A DNA stretch of 64,000 bases, from contig CM034534.1 of the NCBI GenBank assembly GCA_020002185.1, positions 14,718,136-14,782,135 of the forward strand, in the 5' to 3' direction. Below the pieces are notes generated by a model that did not search any database, had not been told where the DNA came from, and saw only the letters and a program-made list of their open reading frames with translations. The translations under genes were made by a program, and so were the position numbers. This DNA comes from Paraescarpia echinospica (lineage: Eukaryota > Annelida > Polychaeta > Sabellida > Siboglinidae). Positions 20,880 through 33,300 of the stretch are shown here, piece by piece (the first letter of the stretch is position 1; every line of letters starts with the position of its first letter).

Positions 20880-22619
20880 CTACAGTGTATGTGGAGTAGA
20901 TCGATAGTTTCGAAGAAACTGCTGCAGTTCGCGACGCCAGTTGCGATGTTGAATGATGGCTGAACGTACTGCCTTCATCATCGGCTTGTTGAAGTTCTCC
21001 ACTTGTGCATTCGCCATCGGCCATAGCGGTGTGATTTTGCGGTGACGGACGCCACACGACTGCAAAAACTGTGACCACGCATTACTCTGGAATGGTGGGC
21101 CATTGTCCGACTTTATCGTTTCTGGATATCCGAACATGGCAAAAATGGACTCCATGATCGGCATAACTGTCTCTGCACTGGTGCTTCTGGTCACGTGAAC
21201 GACTGGATATCTTGAATATTCATCTGTGACGCAGAGTAAATATTCGCCTGCCGGTATTGGGCCGCAGAAATCAATGCTCAGATTGATCCACGGGCCTCGC
21301 GGTAGAGTAGTCATGTTTAGTGGCTCCATCTGGCGGCGGTTGGAGTTTGCAACACACGGAATGCAACCCATGACAACTGCTTCCGTTTCCTCGTCTATGC
21401 CTGGAAACCACACTTTGCTTCTGATCAGAGCTTTGGTCTTGCAGATGCCCTGATGACCCTCATGTGCCAACTGTATGACACGACTGCGAAGTGCTGTCGG
21501 GATGACAATGCGAGAATCTCGTAGCAGAAAGTTTCCATTTTCTCCCACTGTCAGTTCATCCCTCACTTTCCGGAATGCAGCAATGTCAGCTGACTCGTTG
21601 TTAGCTGTGTCATGCCAAGGACCTGTGCGGATGACCTCGATGACCTTGTTTAAGGTCGCGTCTTGTCTTGTGTGCACCTTAATTTCGTCAAGGGTGATGG
21701 CATTTGGCGTAGAGCTGTCAGCAATGTGATTGATGAAGTCCTCAGCCATACGCTGCGCTTGGCTGACTTTTGTTGCAGGATTGACTGGCTGTGCACGTTT
21801 CTTTTGCCACGTCTGTGAGCTGCGCTGTGACTGCTGCCTTGGTTTGCTTCGGCACATGACAGCGAAATGTCCACGCACTCCACATTTGTGACACTCTTTA
21901 TCACGTGTGCACTTGCATTCGTCACTTGTATGACCCTGTAAGCCACACCGATCGTGACGTTGCCGAGTGTTAGAATGTCTGTTGACCGGTTTACGAGTGT
22001 GCGTTTCGAATGGTACGCGTGCTGACCTGTTGAATGCAGCATACATTGTGTTGTTTGCTGTGCCACGAGCCATGTCTTTAGCCTGGCGTTCTGACGATTC
22101 TCTCGTTTGTGCTATCTCGATCGCCCTGTTTAGCGTGAGATCCTTTCCTGCGGCCAGGAGTTTGGTACGCAACGAATCAGAGCGACACCGATCGATTACT
22201 TGATATCTGATGTACTCATCGACATTGTTCCCGTAATCGCATGATAATGCCATCTGTCGTAACCGTGTTACGAACTGCCCGACGGTTTCGCCTTCATGCT
22301 GTTCAACGCGATGAAACATGTGCCTGTTGTACGGGACGTTTGATTTAGGCGTGAAATAGTCCGTCAGTAGTTCTTTTGTCTTTTGAAACGACGACGACGT
22401 ACCTGATTCTGTTTCGGGGAATGTATCATAAATGTCCTGTACGCCTTCGCCCGCGGTGTGTAACAGGAAATCACGTTTTTGCTTGTCATCGGTGCATCCT
22501 GACGCAATGGCCATCCTGTCAAAGTTTCGTATCCACTTTTTCCAACGTTCAGCCGTTGTTGAAGGCTCGTTTTGTGCATCGAAGGGCGGTAGTTGGGTCA
22601 CATTGATCGGAACAGCCAT
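20880..22619 (-). CDS. Gag-integrase fusion ORF of the gypsy element
   Basis: A single 579-aa frame starts at 22619, shortly inside the 5' LTR. Residues about 1-200 are a gypsy Gag capsid ('FDRMAIASGCTDDKQKRDFL', 'GETVGQFVTRLRQMALSCDY'). A complete CCHC zinc knuckle follows ('CHKCGVRGHFAVMC', about residue 243-256), with an incomplete one just before it. At about residue 285-305 it passes directly into the RNase H-integrase linker ('MAEDFINHIADSSTPNAITL'). The integrase has an H-x2-H...C-x2-C zinc region ('HEGHQG' to 'CIPC') and all three catalytic residues: Asp in 'NLSIDFCGP', Asp in 'TIKSDNGPPF' and Glu in 'NAQVENFNK'. The whole protease-RT-RNase H block is absent without breaking the frame. 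Gag packages RNA; integrase inserts cDNA. Confidence 0.9.
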   Translation of the reverse strand: MAVPINVTQLPPFDAQNEPSTTAERWKKWIRNFDRMAIASGCTDDKQKRDFLLHTAGEGVQDIYDTFPETESGTSSSFQKTKELLTDYFTPKSNVPYNRHMFHRVEQHEGETVGQFVTRLRQMALSCDYGNNVDEYIRYQVIDRCRSDSLRTKLLAAGKDLTLNRAIEIAQTRESSERQAKDMARGTANNTMYAAFNRSARVPFETHTRKPVNRHSNTRQRHDRCGLQGHTSDECKCTRDKECHKCGVRGHFAVMCRSKPRQQSQRSSQTWQKKRAQPVNPATKVSQAQRMAEDFINHIADSSTPNAITLDEIKVHTRQDATLNKVIEVIRTGPWHDTANNESADIAAFRKVRDELTVGENGNFLLRDSRIVIPTALRSRVIQLAHEGHQGICKTKALIRSKVWFPGIDEETEAVVMGCIPCVANSNRRQMEPLNMTTLPRGPWINLSIDFCGPIPAGEYLLCVTDEYSRYPVVHVTRSTSAETVMPIMESIFAMFGYPETIKSDNGPPFQSNAWSQFLQSCGVRHRKITPLWPMANAQVENFNKPMMKAVRSAIIQHRNWRRELQQFLRNYRSTPHTL

Positions 22620-22687
22620 GGTGATTCGGTACGGTAGGCGGTTGCTTACTTGTAGGCTTAGCAGGTTCGCTTAATTCTCGTCGCCAT

Positions 22688-22857
22688 TGTATGATTGCTG
22701 CTTTTAAATGAAACACACCATTTATCAGACTGAATGAAACATGGCCGTCGTTTATTATCTCCTCCGACCAGCACCGGAGAAATCCGATGTCAACGGGATC
22801 CGTCCGTAATACATAGGCTACGTATGTATATAACATACAGGGAGCGGCTATATTACA
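22688..22857 (-). repeat. 5' LTR of the gypsy element
   Basis: 170 bp, same ends as the 3' LTR; drives minus-strand transcription. It contains 'ttatatacatacg', a TATA-like site. Confidence 0.92.
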
Positions 22858-22879
22858 CACCCTACCCCTCCCTCCCACC

Positions 22880-23530
22880 CTCCCCCTCTCTCCCCATTTC
22901 TCTCCTTATCCCTCTCCGTTCTTAAACGCTTATTGAATACTTGAAATGGTACCTAATTTATAGCGACTTATTTGGACTTGGCTTGGGACATTCTCCAAAC
23001 AAAGACTCGTTTCCGGTCGCAGTTCCTTCCAACTTATCTCTTAGAGAGAGCTCGCGGCCGAAAAAGAGCCTCTGGAGATTAGGCTTGGGACTCTAACGGA
23101 CACGACTCGGGGAGCGACCTGGTAGACACGCGGCGGAGAAGAGTTTATGAAGATACAATGGCCAACAGTTGTTGACAGCCCTGTGCATGAGTACCTGGAC
23201 CTAATAAATAGAACAAGCTTCTAAATAGGCAGCCAATGCTGGTATCGGTGCACAGTATTGATGCTGACTTGCTTGGGCACCAATACGAGGATTATGTCAT
23301 GTTTTAGTTACTGTAGACTATACCTGGCAAAATTCTTGAATATATTTCGCCATACCGTAGGGAATTACATTAGCTGGTTGCGTATTTAGGAGTTGAGCCT
23401 TGAACCCTTTGATTCCGGGAAAAGACTTTTTTGCTGTAATAAACTTGTATCCTTCATATGCTTCTGGCTTCCGTTCCGAGAGCCTACACATGCCACTGGC
23501 AACAGTCTAACCTCCATGAGTCTACGTGCC
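22880..23530. other. no gene seen
   Basis: Starts with a C/T-rich tract (22860-22920). The rest has no recognisable coding or repeat structure. Confidence 0.4.
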
Positions 23531-23534
23531 GAGC

Positions 23535-23640
23535 CAGGGCCATAGCTAACGGGGGGCAGTGGGGGCAGTTGCCCCCCAGAAAAAATACAAGTGCCCTTTT
23601 AGTTTAGAAGTGCCCTGTTTGTCTAAACTGTATTACTGAT
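23535..23640. repeat. edge of an unidentified transposon
   Basis: 'gccatagctaacggggggc' followed by 'agtgggggcagttgcccccc' (hairpin). The interrupted sequence seems to resume after the LINE fragment near 24840, suggesting the LINE inserted into it. Confidence 0.35.
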
Positions 23641-23654
23641 TGAAAATAAAGAAA

Positions 23655-24735
23655 TTGGAGGGACAGGAAGATTTGGCGGTAGGATTCATAGACCTGGAGA
23701 AAGCATAATATGCTGTACCAAGAGAGATGGTGTTGGGGACACTGAGGTGGATGGGGGTCCCAGAGGCGGTGGTCAGGATGGTAAAAGGGACATATGAAGA
23801 AACAAAGAGTACGGTGTTATGTGGACTGGGAATATCTGGAGAGTTTGAAGTAAATGTTGGCCTGAGTCAGGGGAGTGCCCTCAGCCCACTGTTGTTTATC
23901 GCATTTGTGGAACTGATAAGCAGAAACACTGGTATGAGAGATATCCTCCCGAAGCTACTGTATGCCGACGACCTGGCAGTGACAGCGGACGGAGAAGTAC
24001 ACCTCCAAGAACAACTGACAGAGTGGAAGCATATGTTCAGCAGACATGGGCTGAAAGTTAGTTTGGAGAAGTCGGAGATACTTTGGGTGGGGCAGCAAAA
24101 CACAGAGCTGGAAATACACCTGGCAGGGAAGAAATAAACTAAAACAAAGAGACAGTTTTGTATACCTGGGTGGAGCGATATGCGGGGACGGTAACTCAGA
24201 CACCGAAATTCGCAGGAGGATAAACGCAGGGGCAAACGCTTGGAGGAAAGTTGATGGTGTTGTGGGAGACAGGTGCGTATGACGTAAACTCAAAGTAAAG
24301 GTGCTCTGTTGATGTGTTATCCCGGCATATATGTACGGCCTAGAGACGATGGCACCGACAGAAAAACAACCAAAGGGTGCGTGTTTGTGAAAACAACGGG
24401 GTAAGAAGAATTGCGGGAGTGAAGAGAACTTATAAACGAAGAATGGGGGAATTGAGGGTGGCGGTTGGAGTAAAAGAAAGCCTTAAGAAGAAGCTGGTGA
24501 GGAGTCGACTGAATTGGGCTGGGCATGTGGAGAGAACGGGAGGAGAACGGCTCGCAAAGAAAGCAGATATCCAGAGAGTGGGGGAAAGGAGGCGAGGAAG
24601 ACCTAGACTGAGATGGGTGGACTGCGTAAAGAGAGACTTGGAAGGACTGGGAAAGGGGAGGAGAACGAGTGCAAAATATAGAGGGGAATGGAGACAGTTG
24701 GTAGAGAAAATAATGCAAGATAAGTGAAGAAAAAG
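23655..24735 (+). pseudogene. non-LTR retrotransposon RT fragment
   Basis: The plus strand encodes reverse transcriptase motifs: 'VGFIDLEKA' (two stops follow), 'LSQGSALSPLLFIAFVE' and the catalytic 'KLLYADDLAVTADG'. A stop at 24135 is followed, in other frames, by the C-terminal RT-connection block with 'VRSRLNWAGHVERTGGE' and 'RRRGRPRLRWVDCVKRDL' (24377-24727). It lacks the endonuclease and is frameshifted at least twice, so it is a 5'-truncated dead LINE copy. Confidence 0.85.
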
Positions 24736-24839
24736 AAGAGGAACAAAAAGAAAACTTAAATCGAGGAACGGAATCAAGGCCAGCCTCACCCCTGGCGAAA
24801 GGGAATCAGGAGAAGAACAACAAAACATATTACTGATGT

Positions 24840-26380
24840 CATTGCTATTTTTGTGATTCCATACCCAGTTTTTGGTTAAAGTGCCATATATTCAGTAATT
24901 GTCCCGCACTATATCTTCCGAAATGTCAGATGTCCAAAGATGTGTTACTGTTCTGTCTACAATGAGATCAAATATGGGCCTGTCGCAAAATAAATGACAA
25001 TACCCTAATTATGTTATTGGCATTTGATATAGGTGTACATATTAGAAAGATAATACTTAATTACTTTTCCACGACGATTACGAACTCGTGCGCACACATG
25101 GAATGGTAATAATTTATAGATTTATTTAACAACGCATGGCAGTGCACCTTCATCATTTATTCTGAGAAAACTCCAAGCACGAATACAACTGTGAAGCCCT
25201 GGTGAAAGCTGTCAAACCATACGCAGTTACATTCAGCAAGTTATAATGTACGACCACATCAGCATAACTATGTTCTAGTCTAATATCATATACTTACTCA
25301 TCTGGACGTTCTACTCAATCTCCCGCCACCAATACTTGTCAAGCAGACGTATCACCAGTTTACAGGAGGAATATTATATGATCAACCAGCATAAATGGTG
25401 GCCCTAGTTACATCAAGAGCAAAACTTGGCGTATGTGATTAACAAGAAATTTGTGTTACAATAACATTGCCAAACAACGACAAAACAAAGACAAGACATT
25501 GGGTAATAACCCAGTCCGGGAATGCTGGCTTTCCGTTAAAGATACAAGGCTCGATCGTTATCGTAATACCATGTTATTTGTATAAACTATATATCCTAGC
25601 ATAGTGGCCTAGAAAAGACTCTAGAAAACGGTCAAATTATATTTTAATGTAGTTTCACAAACAAAAATGTTGCGGTGGTTATGCTAAAACAGATATGGTT
25701 TACAATATTTAGCATAGTTTTACGATCAAAACGATCACTTTTTGTACATTTATTGCAGCAAGTATAAACTATTGGGGTCGATCCGTGGGCATCCATGTTT
25801 CGGTTTCTGTCCATAAGTTTGTGAAAAAAACAGTCGAATTAAATATAATTCCGATATTGAAAAAAATTAATTGCGGATAAGCTTCGAATATATGGGAACG
25901 TTTAACTATCGGTATATAGCGCATACTAACGTGGCTCAGTCGTGTCTTTAAATATAGTCACACATGGTAATAATAGAGTTTCTCTTTGAGTAAATTAATG
26001 CAACACGTCAGGTATACTTGGCAAGATGCCGACACGAATGCATGCATGCATGGTTACATACAATGTATGATATTACGTCTTCTGCCCTTCATCCAGTAAA
26101 TATTGCATACAGCTGTTTCACAGATAGTCAAAATGGAGACACTTCCAACAATTGCAGCTATACCATATAAGGTCTGTGTCTTGTGATCAATTAATCCCTA
26201 CTGTAACATCGGAGAAGGCGATATATGCAGTAACAAATAATGATTGCAACTGATCTCGTCATGCTAAAGCTATACTTGCAATTTAGAAGCCTACTAAAAA
26301 GCAAGCAACGTGTACAATTATTAGGATGTATATATATTTGTGAGAATATATATATATATATTATCGCAAGGCATTTAAAC
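24840..26380. other. AT-rich intergenic stretch
   Basis: No coding region, no array. A short '(gcat)n' run lies at 26040 and a TA run at 26330-26360. Confidence 0.5.
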
Positions 26381-26399
26381 AGGCAGTGTAACGATCACG

Positions 26400-26690
26400 T
26401 TTTGAGAAAATAAGTGAAAAAACACACAAGAGTGAGAGATGGGAGAGAGGGGGGAGAAGGGGAGGAAGTGGGAGAGAGTGAGATACCAACACAAAGACAA
26501 ACAGACAGACCGACAGACAGAGACAGGCAGATATATATAGACAGATAGATACAGAGATTGACAGACAGTCAGAGAGACAGACAGATAGACAAAGAGACAG
26601 ACACACAGACAGAAAGACAGACAGATGTAGACAGGCAGAGAGCCAACAGACAGATAGACAAACAGCTAGAAAGACAAACATGTCATTAAA
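26400..26690. repeat. (CAGA)n-type simple repeat
   Basis: Degenerate 'agacagacaga' microsatellite with 'gagagggggg' at its left side. The 106-aa minus ORF rich in Cys/Leu/Ser/Val is a product of the repeat. Confidence 0.9.
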
Positions 26691-27037
26691 CCGACAAAGT
26701 GAGTAAAATAAATGGAAACGGTAGAGAGATTAAGAGGACAGAGCCATGATAAACATAGCCATCTTGGAAGTGTTAAGGTAATCGATTAACGACACTATGA
26801 GATCATATAAAGCCAGTCCCCTGTGGGACGACAGGTCAGAGGCTGTGAGAGTTTGTCATTCATTGAAATGAATGCAATAGTCCTGTGTTTGAGAAGTTGG
26901 CCGGTCGTCTACTTATCTAGTTGGTCAACGTGAATTCCTAAGACCATCTACCCCATAACAATAACTAGCAAATCTAAGTCTATCTTTCAACATTAAGCGA
27001 CAACTAACAAGGGGACTCCTTTGACGTGTACCCAGCC

Positions 27038-27321
27038 TCACGAGAATGTAATAAGATACTCAGGATAAGCCTGGTTATCCAAGAATATGACGAATATGCC
27101 GGGAGAGTTCACATCGTTAACGACCGTGTCGTACTTCAGGCCGGGAACAGACGGGTTGTCTGGCGGAACACGGTAAGTTGATTTGCCGAGAATGTAATCG
27201 CCGGTCAGCACGAGGGACTTGTAGACGCGTTTCTCTCCATACACATCCGGAGTTGCGTAGGTGTCTCGTGTCGAATACTCTGAGCTCACAGCAAAGTAAA
27301 CACCGTTGCCGTAGGCGGTCG
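27038..27321 (-). CDS. PARP14-like exon 16 (catalytic domain end, stop)
   Basis: Acceptor 'ttctttgcag' then 'CGACCGCC'. Encodes 'TAYGNGVYFAVSSEYSTRD' with the catalytic Tyr, 'VYKSLVLTGDYILG', 'YDTVVNDVNSPGIFVIF' and the end 'AYPEYLITFS'. Starts with two bases of a split codon, matching the single base left by exon 15. Confidence 0.92.
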
Positions 27322-30300
27322 CTGCAAAGAACAGAACTGCATTAATGATAATATTAATAATAACCACTGATTCAGCTGACCATATAAACTCTGATCAATG
27401 GCGCACTAAACATTAAACACCATATGTGTGTATGTATGTATGTATATACACTATATATATATATAATATATATATCATATACCCTTCATACATATATATA
27501 TATCTTTATATAACTTTCTTAAAGAGTTTTAATTGGTAGTTATATATATATATATATACATATTATATATATATATATATAACTACCAATTTAAACTCTT
27601 TTTAAGAAAATTTATATGTATATGAAGAGTTTCAGGGCAAAACTCGATAAACGCCATTCAAAAATTTCGTCCAAACCATGACTAAACTATGTTTAAACAA
27701 ATGTTGAGCCAGGATACTATCTAATTTATACAAAAACGCAATCAATCCCCACATGCACAAAAGAGCGTTTGTTTTCAAAACGCGATAAGCGCCATCTGTC
27801 TTATTTACCAAAACGCAATGTATAACAAGATTTAACAAGATTGCCATCCAGAGAATTAATTCAAGATGGCAGGTGGACAAGGAAGCTTTTTGGCTTATCG
27901 CGAGTCCAACCGTTTTTATCTACGTGTATCCTGCCCTTCTGAGGTACGTGTCAATTTTATTTTGAAACACGCTACTAGCACTCACACAATCAGCAGATAA
28001 TATGTTCCATTCATTTACAGTCCTTTGTAAGAATGAGAACTTTCTTATATCTAATCTACACTGCTCCTTTACTAATGTAACTTCATGTCCTCTAGTCCTT
28101 CTATCTTTCTTAACGGAGAAAAAAATATTTCTATCAATATTTTTATAACCATTCAATATTAAACACTTCTATCTGATCTCTTCTCAATCTCCTGGTCTGT
28201 AGTGTTGATAAACCACATACTTTTAGGCATATTTCATAACTAAGATTCCTCAGTTTTTGTATAATTTTAGTCGCTCTCCTCTGTACTCTTTCTAGCATAT
28301 ATGTCCTTCTTGCGATATGGCCTCCACGCTTGGATATAATATTCTAACTGAGGCCTAACTGTTGTTTTGTACAGCGGTATTATAATATATATATAAAACT
28401 TCAACCGTGACAAGATGAATCTTGATTGCGGAATTTCAACTACTTGTTCTTTGTGTTTTATCACACATTATATCTATCATGTGTTATAACAGTTATATTA
28501 TATATAATAGTTATAATAGGCTGTTCTCTTAAGATGCCGCAGTGTGTACCTCCCATAGTCTTGCTGCTGTCACGCAGCAGCGGCAGATATGTTACGAAAA
28601 CCTCCAAACGAAATATAGTGCTAGTTCCATTTCCAGAATATATAAATATGTTTGCGAGACATATGTATATGTGTGTGTGCATGTGTGTGCGGGCGTGTGT
28701 TCTTGCGCACGTTATCTGCGCATTCGGCCAACATAAACACTGATGTGTTGCAAAATAGAAAGTATATTTTTTAAATGTTCTAGTAACCGTTGCATTAATG
28801 TCTGATGATTCACATCTACAATGACTACGTTCCTGTGTTGCTACGCTTTACCAGCAGTTGTAAAAATATCTTAGTCATTGCTACTTGTGTTATAAAATAC
28901 AAACTGCAGGACATCGATAGCTGTGTGGTCAGACTGGAAATGGCGACTCTTTTACTAACCGTTCTTGCCACAATAGCTGCGATTGAATCCACCCATGTTG
29001 ATGTTTTGCACGGCACCAGAGCCTGTTCCGTGCCAGAGGCTGCGTTCTATGACTGCAGGCTGCTGTTTGCGTTTCTTGATTTCTTCTTTGCGTAACATGT
29101 ACTGGCGATACAGGCCTGGGTTCTGCACTCTCTCAATCTGACAAATACAACAAACGATGGTATATTAAGGCGTGAAGTTGGTCTATACATATGTATGTAC
29201 ACGTGATACACGACCAAGTCATCCTAATGATGGCACTGAAAACGAACTTTGTGTTGCTATCATGCGGTTTATATTAACGTTGCATCTGATTCTAATTAAT
29301 GGAATGACATATTATTATTTGTGTTAATTTGATAACTAATATTGCCTCCAGCATCTTTTACATTTTATCACATATTAGTTGTATTGTATTATGAATACAT
29401 CAAGCTTCAAGTATAACCAATTTTAAATACCTTGTTTGAAGTATTATACTTATAATTTGTTTAACATGGGTACCCGGTAGTTGTATTTCATGAGCATATG
29501 AGCAGAATTTATATATTCTTGATATGCGGCGCTTTATATATGAAATATGTTATTATTGTTATCACCTCACATATTTTCAAACTCTCTCGATGAAGCTAAT
29601 ATGATATTCGAGCCAGAACAAAGCGTGGCAGTAAAGTCCAGAACAGACAGAATCCATACGCATGGTAGTTGTTAGGCGGCTATGGATGTTCAAAACAAGT
29701 TGTGAAACATGTGATATGTTTGTGCTGCTGATACTAGTTGACTTGTTGAACGTAGACGTACTTTGTTATGCAGTTACGCTGTTAATTAATAAAATCTCAT
29801 TCTTTACTGACATGCGTACAATATTACTGTACACAATCAACGAGCAACCTTATGGAAACGTACATCGGCTACCAGGTAGTTGTTTGTGTGGTTACTTATT
29901 ACTAGTGTGGACAAAATACTTTGAAACATGTACATTACATGACCACATTAAACTGAATAGTAGAAGCATCTGAAAGTACATTATTTGGAAGGAACTGCCT
30001 TAGCAGTATTAACTAGGTTAACATGTAGATGCAAACGGGTTTAATTGCAATGCCGGCCAAAATGTTGTGTATATACTATAAATGTTTTGCAACACAGTTT
30101 AATGTGTTGTTTTCCTCACTTTGCTGACCGCTGTAACAGTTCCTTGTGCAGAATTCACGAACTTGTCCTTCACACTCTGGAATTCACGGCTGGATGTCTG
30201 CAACTCTTCTAACCTCATGTGTTCCGTGTTGCCTATAGAGGACCAGTTTGCAGGCAGATCAGTTGCCATCTACAATCAAATAATATAGCCAGGTTCACTA

Positions 30301-33300
30301 TGTATTTTCGCTGTCTTTTTGTGGACATTAGCAAACCTATAAATTTTTCGAAACGTCATGGCATGAAGAACCCGAAAACCAATGTTTAGGCTACATTTGC
30401 TAATAAGCATGTAAGGCGGCCATTTTGGATTTTGAAAAATGGCCGCTCAAATAGATTTCTCCATATCTTAATAACCGTGTCACATATAGCTATAATTTGT
30501 GTATCTAGATACAGATTCTAGGGATCATAGATTTCAATTTTTTTACATTTGGACTTATCCGATATTCACATCCGCCATTTTGAAAGAAAGTGATTTTGGC
30601 AGCCATTTTCTGAAAATCAAAAATGGCCACCTTACGTGCTTATGGGCAATGTAAACATTGGTTTTTGGGTTCCTCATGCCATGGTGTTTCTAAAAATGAA
30701 TTGGTTTGCGGATCTCCACAAAAATACATATCATGGCATAATGAACCTGACTAATATGTAACGTTGCTGCTCTAGAAAGAGCATGTAGTAGTAGGCCTCT
30801 ATCACACTCAAGCTCCCCCTTGCTCACCCTCGCTTTCTCCCTTTCTCCCTCTCTCCTTCCTTCCCTCCCTCCCTCCTTCGCCCTCTCTCTCTTTCCCTCC
30901 CTCCCTCCCTTGCCTTCTCTCTCCTTCCTTCCGTCACTCCCTTGCTCCCTCTCTCCCTCACCCTCTCTCTCATTCCCTCCCTCTCCCCCTTCACTTTGTC
31001 AATTTTTGCATATATTAAACCATTTCGCTTTTCCACGTATCATTACTGAATATTTTCAACATAACTATAAAGTATAGATGAATAAACAATATGACATAGT
31101 TATTGTGAATGTTTGAAGTGCACTTCTTACATAGTTCGATACCTAAATGACTTAATGTACGAAAGTCAGTTGTCAGTTGTTTCTACTGGCGAGTACAACA
31201 GAAGCTACTACGGCATCACGGCCATCTGACTAACAACTAACAAAGAATGACCAACGTGTGCAAAATCACGACTGTACACATTTACACCTAAAACATATTT
31301 CATGAGCACATCTCTAGTGCTTTGCTGTTTTTCTTATTCATTTACCATATGTATTTTAATGTTGTCAATTATGGCAGATCGACATTAACGTATGTATGTT
31401 CTACATGATTAACTGTGATCAGGCACCCAGGAGCCAAGAAATATGTGGGCCAATAAATCGGTTCATGTGTCCCTATACTGACTGCAACTAACAAATATTT
31501 GTTTGCGTTTATATGTTGTGGTGGTAGCCTCATCCGAATATTAGATATATGATCCGTTGGGTTTAGTGCAACGTAAATTAAGTGGTTGTTTTCCTGTAAA
31601 AATAGAACACTACAATATATATATATATATAAGCTAGGAAGATATGTAGCTTAAACAAACAAAAAGTTGTAGGAAGGCTGAGTAATTAAAACATCACTTA
31701 GCATTAATAGTAAGCGTTCACTGAAATAGATGTCCCCAGGAAGAGGAGTAGGATCTAAGTTGTTATAAGCCGGTTGTCAAAGACATCTACCTAATAATAC
31801 CGCTGCACAAAACAATAGTTAGGCCTCATTTAGAATACTATATTCAAGCGTGGAGGACATATCGCAGGAAGGACATAGATATGCTAGAAAGAGTACAGAG
31901 GAGAGCAACTAAAATTATACCAAAACTGAGGGATCTTAGTTATGAAATACGCCTAAAAAAAATTGGATTAACAACACTAGAGACCAGGAGATTGAGAGGA
32001 GATCAGATAGAAATGTTTAAAATATTGAATGGTTATAAAAATATTGATAGAAATATTTTTTTCTCAGTTAAGAAAGACAGAAAGACCAGAGGACATGAAG
32101 TTACATTAGTAAAGGAGCAGTGTAGATTAGATATAAGAAAGTTCTCATTCTCACAAAGGACTGTAAATGAATGGAACAGATTACCTCCTGATTGTGTTGG
32201 TGCTAGTAGCGTGAATGTTTAAAAATAAAATTGACACATACCTTAAAAGGGCGGGATACACATAGATAAAAACTATTGGACTCTCAATAAGCCAAAAGGC
32301 TTCCTTGTCCACCTGCCATCTAGAGTTAATTTTCTGGATGGCAATCTTGTTAAATCTTGTATTTGTGTCAGTAGCGTCATTTAGACCCCATTACTGTTAT
32401 GTTAATATTAAGCATTATATTATTGTTCAGTATCAATCAAGCAGCGATAAACAGCTCAACTGTACCCATCTTCCACCACATACAATGTTCCTACAACATA
32501 GGAAATTATATTGTTCATACACACAAACGCACATGCACACTACATTCATGATGGATGTATTTGTGGATATTGCTGTCATTGCCCCCGTATTGAAGTACAT
32601 TAATATAATACAAACGCGACCCGCTCAATAAATAGTTGTATATTCCATAACATAGGCATTGTAACATTGCTGTTGAATAGTGATTCGAATCATACCACAA
32701 ATACGTACACAAAAGGGTACACACACATGTACCCAATCATTCGCACGCGCTTGCACGCATGCACTTATACCACTGACACACACACAGACGAGCAATATAC
32801 ACTGAAAGACTGCGTTGAATAAAGGAAAATAAACATGACATGCATGACCATAATCTGCACCTGTTTTGAGATGACAGAGGCAACCTTTTCCTTCCCGTCA
32901 CCTTCAACCACATCTATGAAGATCTGTAAGATCTCAGCATGTGCTTGACTTGTGTTGGCAGCTGCACCGCGGATGTTGATACGCTGGTGTGAAGGCGTCT
33001 TGTTAATATCTATTTTCACACCAAGCTTATCCTCGAGCGACCTTATTTGTGACATCTGTAAAAAAGGTAGAGTCACATATATTAGGCGGCCTTGAATACT
33101 GAGAATATAGTAACTAAAATAACTATCTGATAAATATTTAATAATGTCTTACCACTGATAAATAGTTTAATTAGTGTTTTGTATAACGTTGCTACATGTC
33201 TTACTGCGCATGTCATTTGCCGCAAGGCACCAAACACACGGTTAGACATGGATGCATGACAAGTTGAAGTCAGTGACAGTGAAATTCGAACTCACATTAT

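Larger units (their letters stand above)
19909..22857 (-). mobile_element. Ty3/gypsy retrotransposon, internally deleted but structurally complete
   Basis: Two 170-bp LTRs begin TG and end CA, flanked by a perfect 5-bp duplication 'caccc' at 19904-19908 and 22858-22862. Total length is 2949 bp, transcribed on the minus strand. Just inside the 5' LTR the sequence reads 'tggcgacgagaattaagcg', a likely primer-binding site. A purine-rich 'ggtagagaggga' precedes the 3' LTR at about 20079-20092. Coding capacity is Gag plus integrase only; protease, reverse transcriptase and RNase H are deleted, so it would need a partner element to move. Confidence 0.92.

Noticed and set aside
23867..24828. Minus-strand ORFs of 112-133 aa rich in Ser/Leu/Pro
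   Set aside because: Antisense shadows of the plus-strand LINE RT with its YADD motif.
31881..32222. 113-aa ORF as a host gene
   Set aside because: It is the C-terminal end of a LINE ORF2, with an inverted twin at 27.8-28.4 kb.
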